DNA of 64,000 nucleotides from Cheilinus undulatus (taxonomy: Eukaryota > Chordata > Actinopteri > Labriformes > Labridae). The stretch covers positions 36,292,520-36,356,519 of the forward strand of contig NC_054886.1 in the NCBI RefSeq assembly GCF_018320785.1, in the 5' to 3' direction. The first letter of the stretch is position 1. Each line of letters opens with the position of its first letter. The position numbers and the translations under genes are program-made. The notes under the pieces were generated by a model. It worked only from the letters and a program-made list of their open reading frames with translations. It searched no databases and was not told the DNA's origin. This document shows, one piece after another, positions 11,401 to 23,400 of this stretch.

Positions 11401-14400
11401 TAAGAGTCCCAACATTCTACCTCACACACATAGTAAACGACTGAGAACTAAAATCATCATCAAACTTCCATGACCTATAACACTAACTCACTTCCTCCTA
11501 CAGTGAAGTCTGTAGGAAGTGAGGAACTTTTAAAACCTGCTTGAGAATGTTAGGACTTTCTTAATGATATCACAGGAAATGAGAAAGAATGTTGGGAGTC
11601 TCTTAGTGAGCTTAAAGTAAATGAGATAGAATGTTGGGACTCTCCTAGTGAGCTTAAAGCAAAAGAGATAGAATGTTGGGACTCTCCTAGTGAGCTTAAA
11701 GCAAATGAGATAGAATGTTGGGACTCTTAATGCGATCACAGAAAATGAGATAGAATGTTGGGACTCTTAATGCGATCACAGAAAATGAGATAGAATGTTG
11801 GGATCCTCTTAGTGAGCTTAAAGCAAATAAGATAGATTGTTGGGACTCTTAATAGGATCACAGCAAATGAGATAGAATATTGGAATCCTCCTTAGTGAAC
11901 TTAAAGCAAATAGAATAGATAGAATGTTGGGACTGTCTCTTAGTAAGAAATAAAATTGAGATAGAATGCTGAAACTCTTAGTGGGATCAAAGCAACTAAG
12001 AAAGAATGTTGGGACTCAATAAGAAAAAGCAAATGAGAAGGAATTTTTGGGACTCTCTTACTAAGATAAAAGCAAAACAGGTCAGGTGGGACTCTTAATG
12101 AGATCCCAGCAAATAAGATGGTATGTTGGGACTGTCTAAGAAAAAAGCAAATGAGATAAAATGTTGGGACTCTCTTACTAAGATAGAAGCAAATGAGATA
12201 GAATGTTGGGACTCTCTTACTAAGATAGAAGCAAATGAAATAGAATGTTGGGACTCTCTTACTAAGAAAAAAGCAAATGAGAAAGAATGTTGGGACTCTC
12301 TTACTAAGGAAAAAGCAAATTAGATAGAATGTTGGGGCTCTCTTACTAAGATAAAAGCAAAGAGATAGAATGTTGGGACTCTTACTAAGATAACAAATGA
12401 GATAGAATGTTGGGACTCTCTTACTAAGATAAAAGCAAAAGAGATAGAATGTTGGGACTCTAAGATTAAAAGCAAAAGAGATAGAATGTTGGGACTCTCT
12501 TACTAAGAAAAAAACAAAAGAGATAGAATGTTGGGACTCTCTTACTAAGATAAAAGCAAAAGAGATAGAATGTTGGGACTCTCTAAGATAAAAACAAATG
12601 AGATAGAATGTTTGGACTCTCTTACTAAGATAAAAGCAAAAGAGATAGAATGTTGGGACTATCTTACTAAGAAAAGCAGAAGAGATAGAATGTTAAGACT
12701 CTCTTACTAAGATAAAAGCAGAAGAGATAGAATGTTGGGACTATCTTACTAAGATAAAAGCAAAAGAGATAGAATGTTGGGACTCTCTAAGATAAAAACA
12801 AATGAGATAGAATGTTGGGACTCTCTTACTAAGATAAAAGCAGAAGAGATAGAATGTTGGGACTCTCTTACTAAGATAAAAGCAAAAGAGATAGAATGTT
12901 GGGACTATCTTACTAAGAAAAGCAGAAGAGATAGAATGTTAAGACTCTCTTACTAAGATAAAAGCAAAAGAGATAGAATGTTGGGACTCTCTAAGATAAA
13001 AACAAATGAGATAGAATGTTGGGACTCTCTTACTAAGATAAAAGCAGAAGAGATAGAATGTTGGGACTCTCTTACTAAGATAAAAACAAATGAGATAGAA
13101 TGTTGGGACTATCTAACTAAGATAAAAACAAATGAGATAGAATGTTGGGACTCTCTAAGATAAAAGCAAAAGAGATAGAATGTTGGGACTATCTTACTAA
13201 GAAAAGCAGAAGAGATAGAATGTTAAGACTCTCTTACTAAGATAAAAGCAGAAGAGATAGAATGTTGGGACTCTCTAACTAAGATAAAAACAAATGAGAT
13301 AGAATGTTGGGACTATCTTACTAAGATAAAAACAAATGAGACAGAATGTTGGGACTATCTTACTAAGATAAAAGCAAAAGAGATAGAATGTTGGGACTTT
13401 CTAAGATAAAAACAAATGAGATAGAATGTTGGGACTCTCTTACTAAGATAAAAGCAGAAGAGATAGAATGTTGGGACTCTCTTACTAAGATAAAAACAAA
13501 TGAGATAGAATGTTGGGACTCTCTTACCAAGATAAAAGCAGAAGAGATAGAATGTTGGGACTCTCTTACTAAGATAAAAACAAATGAGATAGAATGTTGG
13601 GACTCTCTTACTAAGATAAAAACAAATGAGATAGAATGTTGGGACTCTCTTACCAAGATAAAAGCAGAAGAGATAGAATGTTGGGACTCTCTTACTAAGA
13701 TAAAAACAAATGAGATAGAATGTTGGGACTCTCTTACTAAGATAAAAACAAATGAGATAGAATGTTGGGACTCTCTTACCAAGATAAAAGCAGAAGAGAT
13801 AGAATGTTGGGACTCTCTTACTAAGATAAAAACAAATGAGATAGAATGTTGGGACTCTCTTACTAAGAAAAGCAGAAGAGATAGAATGTTGGGACTCTCT
13901 TACTAAGATAAAAACAAATGAGATAGAATGTTGGGACTCTCTTACTAAGAAAAGCAGAAGAGATAGAATGTTGGGACTCTCTTACTAAGATAAAAGCAAA
14001 TGAGATAGAATGTTGGGACTCTAAGATTAAAAACAAAAGAGATAGAATGTTGGGACTCTCTTACTAAGATGAAAGCAAAAGAGATAGAATGTTGGGACTC
14101 TCTTACTAAGATGAAAGCAAAAGAGATAGAATGTTGGGACTATCTTACTAAGATGAAAGCAAAAGAGATAGAATGTTGAGACTCTCTTACTAAGATGAAA
14201 GCAAAAGAGATAGAATGTTGGGACTCTCTTACTAAGATGAAAGCAAAAGAGATAGAATGTTGGGACTCTCTTACTAAGATGAAAGCAAAAGAGATAGAAT
14301 GTTGGGACTCTCTTACTAAGATAAAAGCAGAAGAGATAGAATGTTGGGACTCTCTTACTAAGAAAAAAACAGAGAAGGAGGTCTACTTTTTCTCTATGTT

Positions 14401-17400
14401 TTCATACGCTCATTTTATTTCTTTCACTCAGACAAGCCACGCCTCCTCCAGCTCATCTCCACGACAACAGGCCATCACTAGCTCCGCCTCTCTGCTTTTG
14501 GTCTGCCCGGACTCTGCAGGAAGACCAACACAGACAGCCAATCAGGTGCAGCGTCAGGCTGACGGACAGCAGCCACTGGTCCTGGGTCAACCCTACAATC
14601 ACCTGTCTGCACCTGAAGCTTCGATTTCCCATCAGCCCCTGGTGCTGCAGCAGAGCCAGCAAGGCTTCGCTAACGATAAAGCTAACAATGACACTGACTC
14701 CACTCCCACTGCTGTCACCATGGATACCTCTCACCCTGCACCAGCACCTGTCCAGGTGAAGGAGGAGAGTAGGCGGGACTATGAGGATAACCAAATGGAT
14801 ACACACCTGGAGGAGGAGGCGGAGCCCTGTGAGCGGGGAGGGGAGGAGCTGGACATCTCCTTTGACAGCCAGTTCCCTGACCTCATCTCTGACCTCATCA
14901 CAGAGGAGGCCAATCCCGTCACAGCTCAAACCCCTGCCGCCACCACCGCCGCCGCTCCGAACGCCACCATGTTCCCCGCAGGAGTCCGATACATGGTGCC
15001 CCCCCAGCCCTCCCCCTCCTCCTCCTTCCTCCCCTTTCCTCACCCGCTGCCCTCGTCGTCCTCCACCCGGCTGGCCTCCATCACTGACTTCTCCCCTGAG
15101 TGGTCGTACCCTGAGGTAACCAATCAGAGCGCTCCCCTGCTCTGTCATTCTTGTTTTGATTTAATTAAATGAAAAAGCACAGACATGGTCTCTGACCCAC
15201 AGGTGGCCTGTTTAGCACTGAGCTAGGAGGCTGGCTGAGCCTCTTTAACAGCTTTTCTCCCTCCTGTTCTCATAGTCATGCTCTGAAACAGCAGGGTTTG
15301 TTGTACTGGACTAAACCGGACCACCTGATGGAACCAGAACTCTTGAAAGGGTTTCTCCTCAATGTCAGAAATAATTGTTCTTCTTTCTTAGCATTTATCC
15401 TCCATGCATACAATTCTGACACTAAAATATCAAACAATAATTCACTAAAATTTCAACAAATTACTATTACAATGAATTATTGAATATTCAGTGTTAGGCT
15501 CTTCTCTTTTTGTTACCAGATCAGAACCATATCAGAGATTTTTATCATAGTTTATGAAGCATCAGGATGAGGCAGCAGAAATCTCTCAGAGGGTCCTGGT
15601 TTAGGAGAGAATCAGAATCAAAGTATGAAGTTGTGTTTGTTAAAGCTACAAACTCCATTTCAACACAGATGGTGTGTTTGTCTACATGTGTAACTGATAG
15701 TCAGCTCGTCCAGCAGGGGGCAGCAGAGCCCCAGGAGAACCGTTCTGTAGTGTTACAGAGCTGTGGGGGGGAACATGCTTTTACTAACTCTGATTACATT
15801 GGCCTGCTTTGCTTTAGATGTTGGAGGCACTAGAAGGAAGATTTTCATGAGTTTGCATTAAAGGTTTTAGTGGAAGTTCAGGGGAAAATGTGCTTTAGAT
15901 TTCTTTCCCGTTTTCATGGGAATTTATTTAAATATTTGGGAGAATTTATGTAAAAATTGTCAGGCATTTTTGTGTAAATGTAGGAAATTTATAGCGATTT
16001 TGAGGAATTTGATTAGAATTTTCTCTGGGAATTTGCTTTAAAAATTTGGCGATATTTCCATGGAAATTTGGGAAATTTATTTGAATATTTGGGAGAATTT
16101 ATGATGAAATTGTCAGGCACTTTAATGTTAATTTAGGAAATTTATTCCGATTTTGAAGAGTTTAATTTGAATTTTCTCTGGGAATTTGCTTCAAAAAATT
16201 TGGGGACATTTCCATGGAAATTTGGGAAATTTATTTGCAAGATTTTGGGATTTCGGGGGGATTCTTTGACACTTTACAGAGTTTAATGGGAATTTTGGGC
16301 ACGTGTTTATATATTTCAGACAGTTTCATATAACGTAATGGGGAAAATTTGCTTAGATTGTTTTTTTGTTTGTTTCATTTTCATGAGACTGTGGGAAATT
16401 TATTTGGATTTTTGGAGGAAATTTATGTGGAAATCTTCACATTAACTTTCAGCTACATTTTAGGGATTTGTGTTGTAATTTTAGGGAATATACTTCATTT
16501 GTGTTTTGGTATTTTTATGGTAAATTAGGTAAATTATCTTTAGTGTGAGGGGCTTAAAGAATTTTCATGGAAATTTCAGGACATTTATTTTTATGTTGTA
16601 TGTAATTTTTTTAGGAAAAATTGTATTTGAATGTTAAAGCTTTCTAACAAAGTTTCACTGAAACATTTGGGGAATATTTGAAGAAAGTTTGGGGTACTTT
16701 TTATGGAATACTTTAAAACTATGTTGAAGTATTTCCACAGAAAGTTGAGGGAATATCTTTGACATTTTTGGAAACTTGAGTTGATTTTGGAATGGAAAAT
16801 GTCCAAGAAATGTCAAACTTTAGTGGAAATGTAGTTCACGCTTGGGCTCAGCGTGTCATTGTGGTCCATCTGCGGACATTTGTGGGCGTCGGCTTTGTTC
16901 TAAAGTACTTCCTGTTCAAAGACGAGGTCAGGTCTTTCTGATCCCTAAAAAGAGGGAGGAACTACAAATGTTTTAGAAAGTAGAGCTCAGGGCCGAGGAG
17001 GTGAAAACCAAAGACCAGATGATGTGTTTCTGTCCAGGCCACATGGTCCAGTTACTGACATGTGATTCTTTTAGTGCATTTATGTGTTTATGTTTAAAAT
17101 TTCAGCAGTAATAATTCACCAGCCATGAAAGAAAGAGAGGAGGAGAGAGTGAGAAAGGCCATTTACAGCTTCAAGAAGAAAGGAAAGGGAGTGGTTTGTA
17201 GGGGGAACAACATTTATGCAAGATTGTAACAGAAGTTTTAGATTTGGAATTTTAGACATCATACATGAACCGTGAAATTCAGTGAGTCGTGGTGCAGACG
17301 GCGCAGTGATGGTGATGGGTTTGACAGATATTACAGAGGGCTGCATGTTCTTCCTGAGCTGTGGCTAAAATTTACCACATGGCTGCTGATAAACTACATA

Positions 17401-20400
17401 TGGTTCATGCTGTTCCTCTGTGTTCAGGGAGGAGTGAAGGTGTTGATCACAGGACCCTGGAGCGAGCTGTCGGGTCGATACTCCTGTGTTTTTGATCAGA
17501 GCACTGTTCCTGCGTCACTGATCCAGCCCGGAGTTCTGCGCTGCTACTGCCCAGGTAAGACTCAGGAACACACACACCTGCACACGTCACACCTGCACAC
17601 GACACACCTGCACACGACACACCTGCACACAACACACCTCTACATGTCACACCTGCTCACGTCACACCTGCACACGACACACCTCTACATGTCACACCTG
17701 CTCACGTCACACCTGCACACAACACACCTCTACATGTCACACCTGCTCACGTCACACCTGCACACGACACACCTGCACACAACACACCTCTACATGTCAC
17801 ACCTGCTTACATCACACCTGCACACGTCACACCTGCACACAACACACCTCTACACGTCACACCTGCACACAACACACCTCTACAAGTCACACCTGCACAC
17901 AACACACCTCTACACGTCACACCTGCACACGACACACCTGCACACAACACACCTCTACAAGTCACACCTGCACACAACACACCTCTACACGTCACACCTG
18001 CACACAACACACCTCTACACGTCACACCTGCACACAACACACCTCTACACGTCACACCTGCACACGACACACCTGCACACAACACACCTCTACAAGTCAC
18101 ACCTGCACACAACACACCTCTACAAGTCACACCTGCACACAACACACCTCTACACGTCACACCTGCACACGACACACCTGCACACAACACACCTCTACAA
18201 GTCACACCTGCACACGACACACCTGCACACAACACACCTCTACATGTCACACCTGCTCACGTCACACCTGCACACGTCACACCTGCACACCTCTACACGT
18301 CACACAACACACCTCTACATGTCACACCTGCTCACGTCACACCTGCACACGTCACACCTGCACACCTCACACCGTCACACAACACACCTCTACATGTCAC
18401 ACCTGCTCTGGTCACACCTGCACACGACACACCTGCACACATCCTGATTGGTTCTGTCTCTCCATCCTGATTGGTTCTGTCTCTCCATCCTGATTGGTTC
18501 TGTCTCTCCATCCTGATTGGTTCTGTCTCTCTGCTGATTGGTTCTGTCTCTCCATCCTGATTGGTTCTGTCTCTCTCTTGATTGGTTCTGTCTCTCCATC
18601 CAGATCGGTTCTGTCTCTCCATCCTGATTGGTTCTGTCTCTCTATCCTGATTGGTTCTGTCTCTCTATCCTGATTGGTTCTGTCTCTCTGCTGATTGGTT
18701 CTGTCTCTCCATCCTGATTGGTTCTGTCTCTCTCTTGATTGGTTCTGTCTCTCCATCCAGATCGGTTCTGTCTCTCCATCCAGATCGGTTCTGTCTCTCC
18801 ATCCTGATTGGTTCTGTCTCTCCATCCTGATTGGTTCTGTCTCTATCCTGATTGGTTCTGTCTCTCCATCCTGATTGGTTCTGTCTCTCCATCCTGATTG
18901 GTTCTGTCTCTATCCTGATTGGTTCTGTCTCTCCTTCCTGATTGGTTTTGTCTCTCTCCTGATTGGTTCTGTTTCTCCATCCTGATTGGTTCTGTCTCTC
19001 TATTCTGATTGTTTCTGTCTCTCTTTCCTGATTGGTTCTGTCTCTCTATCCTGATTGGTTTTGTCTCTCTCCTGATTGGTTCTGTTTCTCCATCCTGATT
19101 GGTTCTGTCTCTCTATTCTGATTGTTTCTGTCTCTCTTTCCTGATTGGTTCTGTCTCTTCAATCCTGATTGGTTCTGTCTCTTTTTCCTGATTGGTTCTG
19201 TCTCTCCATCCTGATTGGTTCTGTCTCTCTTTCCTGATTGGTTCTGTCTCTCCATCCTGATTGGTTCTGTCTCTCTTTCCTGATTGGTGCTGTCTGTCTA
19301 TCCTGATTGGTTCTGTCTCTTTTTCCGGATTGGTTCTGTCTCTTTCCTGATTGGTTCTGTCTCTCTATCCTGATTGGTTCTGTCTCTCCATCCTGATTGG
19401 TTCTGTCTCTCTATCCTGATTGGTTCTGTCTCTCCATCCTGATTGCTTCTGTCTCTCCATCCTGATTGGTTTTGTCTCTCTCCTGATTGGTTCTGTCTCT
19501 CCATCCTGATTGGTTCTGTCTCTCTATCCTGATTGGTTCTGTCTCTCTTTCCTGATTGGTTCTGTCTCTCTATCCTGATTGGTTCTGTCTCTCCATCCTG
19601 ATTGGTTCTGTCTCTCCATCCTGATTGGTTCTGTCTCTCCATCCTGATTGGTTCTGTCTCTCCATCCTGATTGGTTCTGTCTCTCTTTCCTGATTGGTTC
19701 TGTCTCTCCATCCTGATTGGTTTTGTCTCTTTCCTGATTGGTTCTTTCTCCCCTCTTTTAGCCCACGAGGCCGGCCTGGTGTGTCTTCAGGTTCTGGAGT
19801 CAGGAGGTTCTGTCTCCTCTTCGGTTCTGTTCGAGTACCGAGCCCGGAACGCCAGCTCTCTGCCCAGCTCGCAGCTCGACTGGCTCTCATTGGACGGTCA
19901 GATACCACTCCTGCACATCACATAAAAATGCTCTCAGTAATTTCACATTCATTCATTGTGGTTTTTCTAGTTCTCTAATTTGATTGGTTGAGGAGCATGT
20001 TAAGCATACCTAAAGCTGGATCTAGTCCCCTTTGCTCTATTTCTGTTATTTAGTCCACATTTTGAAGTCAGACTGGTTCCAAATGAAGCCCTGAGTCTGG
20101 GCCACATGGTCCAGATCTCTAATAGGAGACGGTCTTCCCACCACAGTAAGACAGTGGAAACACAAGAAAGACCAGACTGTGTGTGTGAGGAAACCTTTTT
20201 GATTTAATGAAGGGTCAGTCGACTTTTATGAGTCAAAGAGGCAACATGTGGGAGAAAAGCTGTTAAAAGGCACCTCTAACAGACACCAGTATCATGCCAT
20301 CAGAGGATCAATCTGACAACGCCATAAAAGTCTGGACAGGCTGGTGGTGACTAATGGAGATGTTTGTGTTTGTGAGGCGCTGCTCCATGGATCCACTTTA

Positions 20401-20403
20401 TCC

Positions 20404-20442
<39 letters not shown>

Positions 20443-23400
20443 GTGATTGATGTGGTCGAGCTGTTTTCCACTGTCATCACCTGTAAACAAACGCAGTCAT
20501 CAGGACCGCTGCTATTTCTGACTGTGACTGAAGCTCTTTGAACCTCACACACACACCACTGTGGGGCCCGGTGGTCCCTGATCGCCCCTGCTCACAATGA
20601 GGGAATCCACAGATGAAGGCTGGAGTTGTTTTAGCAGGACAAAGACGAGGAGAGACCTGTAGAACATGCAGCTGTAATCTCTATGTACCAGTCTACAGTT
20701 TATTCACATTCTCCTGATTAGGGCTGTTCTAATGGGAATAACTCTACATCCAGTTAAACACAAAATATCATCATCAGTGTGTTTGACCAAATAAGCCAGG
20801 TGAACATCGTCTACATTCTGACAACTTTAATGGAAAAATAATGTAATCAGCAAAGAGTGGCAATAATGGGTTAACAATGGCAAAAACATGGGGATAAAAA
20901 GTGGTGAAAAGAGGTTTAAAGAGGCAAAGGGGGGATTACAATGATGCAAAATTGGTGAATAATGGTTAAAAAGTGTCAAAAGGGCCAAAGAAATGGGAAA
21001 ATATATAAAAGTGGCAAAAATGGATAAAGGATAAAGTGGCAAAAGTATATCAATGTTCAGACCTGGCCCTAGTGTTGGTTATATTTGTTCATATCGATGT
21101 TCAGACCTGGCCCTAGTGTTGGATATATTTGTTCATATCGATGTTCAGGCCTGGCCCTAGTATTGGTTATATTTGTCTATATCTATGTTTAGAACCAGCC
21201 CTAGTGTTGGATATATTTGTTCATATCGATGTTCAGACCTGGCCCTAGTATTGGTTATATTTGTCTATATCTATGTTTAGAACCAGCCCTAGTGTTGGAT
21301 ATATTTGTGCATGTAGGTGTTTAGACCCGGCCCAAGTGTTGGTAATAATTGTGCAAATCCATGTTTAGACCCGGCCCTAGTGTTGGTAATAATTGTGCAA
21401 ATCCATGTTTAGACCCGGCCCTAGTGTTGGTAATAATTGTGCAAATCCATGTTTAGACTCAGCCCTAGTGTTGGTAATAATTGTGCAAATCCATGTTTAG
21501 ACCCGGCCCTAGTGTTGGTAATAATTGTGCAAATCCATGTTTTGACCCGGCCCTAGTGTTGGTAATGATTGTGCAAATCCATGTTTAGACCCGACCCTAG
21601 TGTTTGTAATAATTGTGCAAATCCATGTTTAGACCCAGCCCTAGTGTTGGTAATAATTGTGTAAATACATGTTTAGACCAGGCCCTAGTGTTGGTTATAA
21701 TTGTGCAAATCCATGTTCGGACCCGGCCCTAGTGTTGGATATATTTGTCCATATTGATGTATAGACGTGGCTCTAGTGTTTGTAATAGTTGTCTATATCC
21801 ATGTTTAGACCCAGCCCTAGTGTTGATTATTTTTGTCTATATCAGTGTTTAGACCCAGCCCTATTGTTGGATATATTTGTCCATATCAATGTTTAGACCA
21901 GGCCCTAGTTTTTGTAATAATTGTGCAAATCCATGTTTAGAACCAGCCCTAGTGTTGGATATATTTGTCCATATCGATGTTTAGACCTGGCCCTAGTATT
22001 GTAATAATTGTCTATATCCATGTTCAGACCCGGCCCTAGTGTTGGATATATTTGTCCATATCGATGTTTAGACCTGGCCCTAGTATTGTAATAATTGTCT
22101 ATATCCATGTTTAGACCCGGCCCAAGTGTTGGTAATAATTGTGCAAATCCATGTTTAGACCCGGCCCTAGTGTTGGATATAATTGTGCAAATACATGTTT
22201 AGACCCGGCCCTAGTGTTGGTTATAATTGTGCAAATCCATGTTTAGACCCGGCCCAAGTGTTGGTAATAATTGTGCAAATCCATGTTTAGACCCGGCCCT
22301 AGTGTTGGTAATAATTGTGCAAATCCATGTTCAGACCCGGCCCTAGTGTTGGATATATATGTCCATATTGATGTATAGACATGGCTCTAGTGTTTGTAAT
22401 AGTTGTCTATATCCATGTTTAGACCCAGCCCTAGTGTTGATTATTTTTGTCTGTATCAGTGTTTAGACCCAGCCCTATTGTTGGATATATTTGTCCATAT
22501 CAATGTTTAGACCAGGCCCTAGTTTGTGTTATAATTGTGCAAATCCATGTTTAGACCCGGCCCTAGTGTTGGATATATTTGTCCATATCGATGTTTAGAC
22601 CTGGCCCTAGTATTGTAATAATTGTCCATATCCATGTTCAGACCCGGCCCTAGTGTTGGTAATAATTGTGCAAATCCATGTTTAGACCCGGCCCTAGTGT
22701 TGGATATATTTGTCCATATCGATGTTCAGACCTGGCCCTAGTGTTGGTTATAATTGTCTATATCTATGTTTAGAACCAGCCCTAGTGTTGGATATATTCG
22801 TCCATATCGATGTTTAGACTCAGCCCTAGTGTTTGTAATAATTGTCCATATCCATGTTCAGACCCCGCCCTTTTGAGTGTGTGATATTTTTCACTATTGA
22901 TGTGTAGACCAAGGACTAGCGTCTGTGATATTTGTCCATAATGATACGTAGATCCAGCCCTAGCGTCTGTGATATTTTTCACTATTGATGTGAAGACCCG
23001 GCCCTAGCGTCTGTGATATTTGTCCATATTGATATGTAGACCCAGCCCTAGCATCTGTGATATTATTCACTATTGATATGTAGATCCGGCCCTAGCGTCT
23101 GTGATATTTGTCCATATTGATATGTAGACCAGGCCCTAGCGTCTGTGATATTTGTCCATATTGATATGTAGACCCAACCCTAGAGTCTGTGATATTTGTC
23201 CATATTGATATGTAGACCCAGCCCTAGCGTCTGTGATATTTGTCCATATTGATATGTAGACCAGGCCCTGGCGTCTGTGCTATTTGTCCATTTTGATATG
23301 TAGACCCGGCCCTAGCGTCTGTGCTGTTTGTCCATATTGATATGTAGACCTGGCCCTAGTGTCTGTGACATTTGTCCATATTGATATGTAGACCCGGCCC

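Noticed and set aside
11525..13906. Repeat frames reading IECWDSLTK (plus) and VRESQHSIS (minus)
   Set aside because: Minisatellite translation inside camta2 intron 9; open on both strands.
17807..19911. Minus-strand cysteine-rich (CAGVTCRGVL) and METEPI-type repeat frames
   Set aside because: Shadows of the intron 11 arrays, not secreted or structural proteins.
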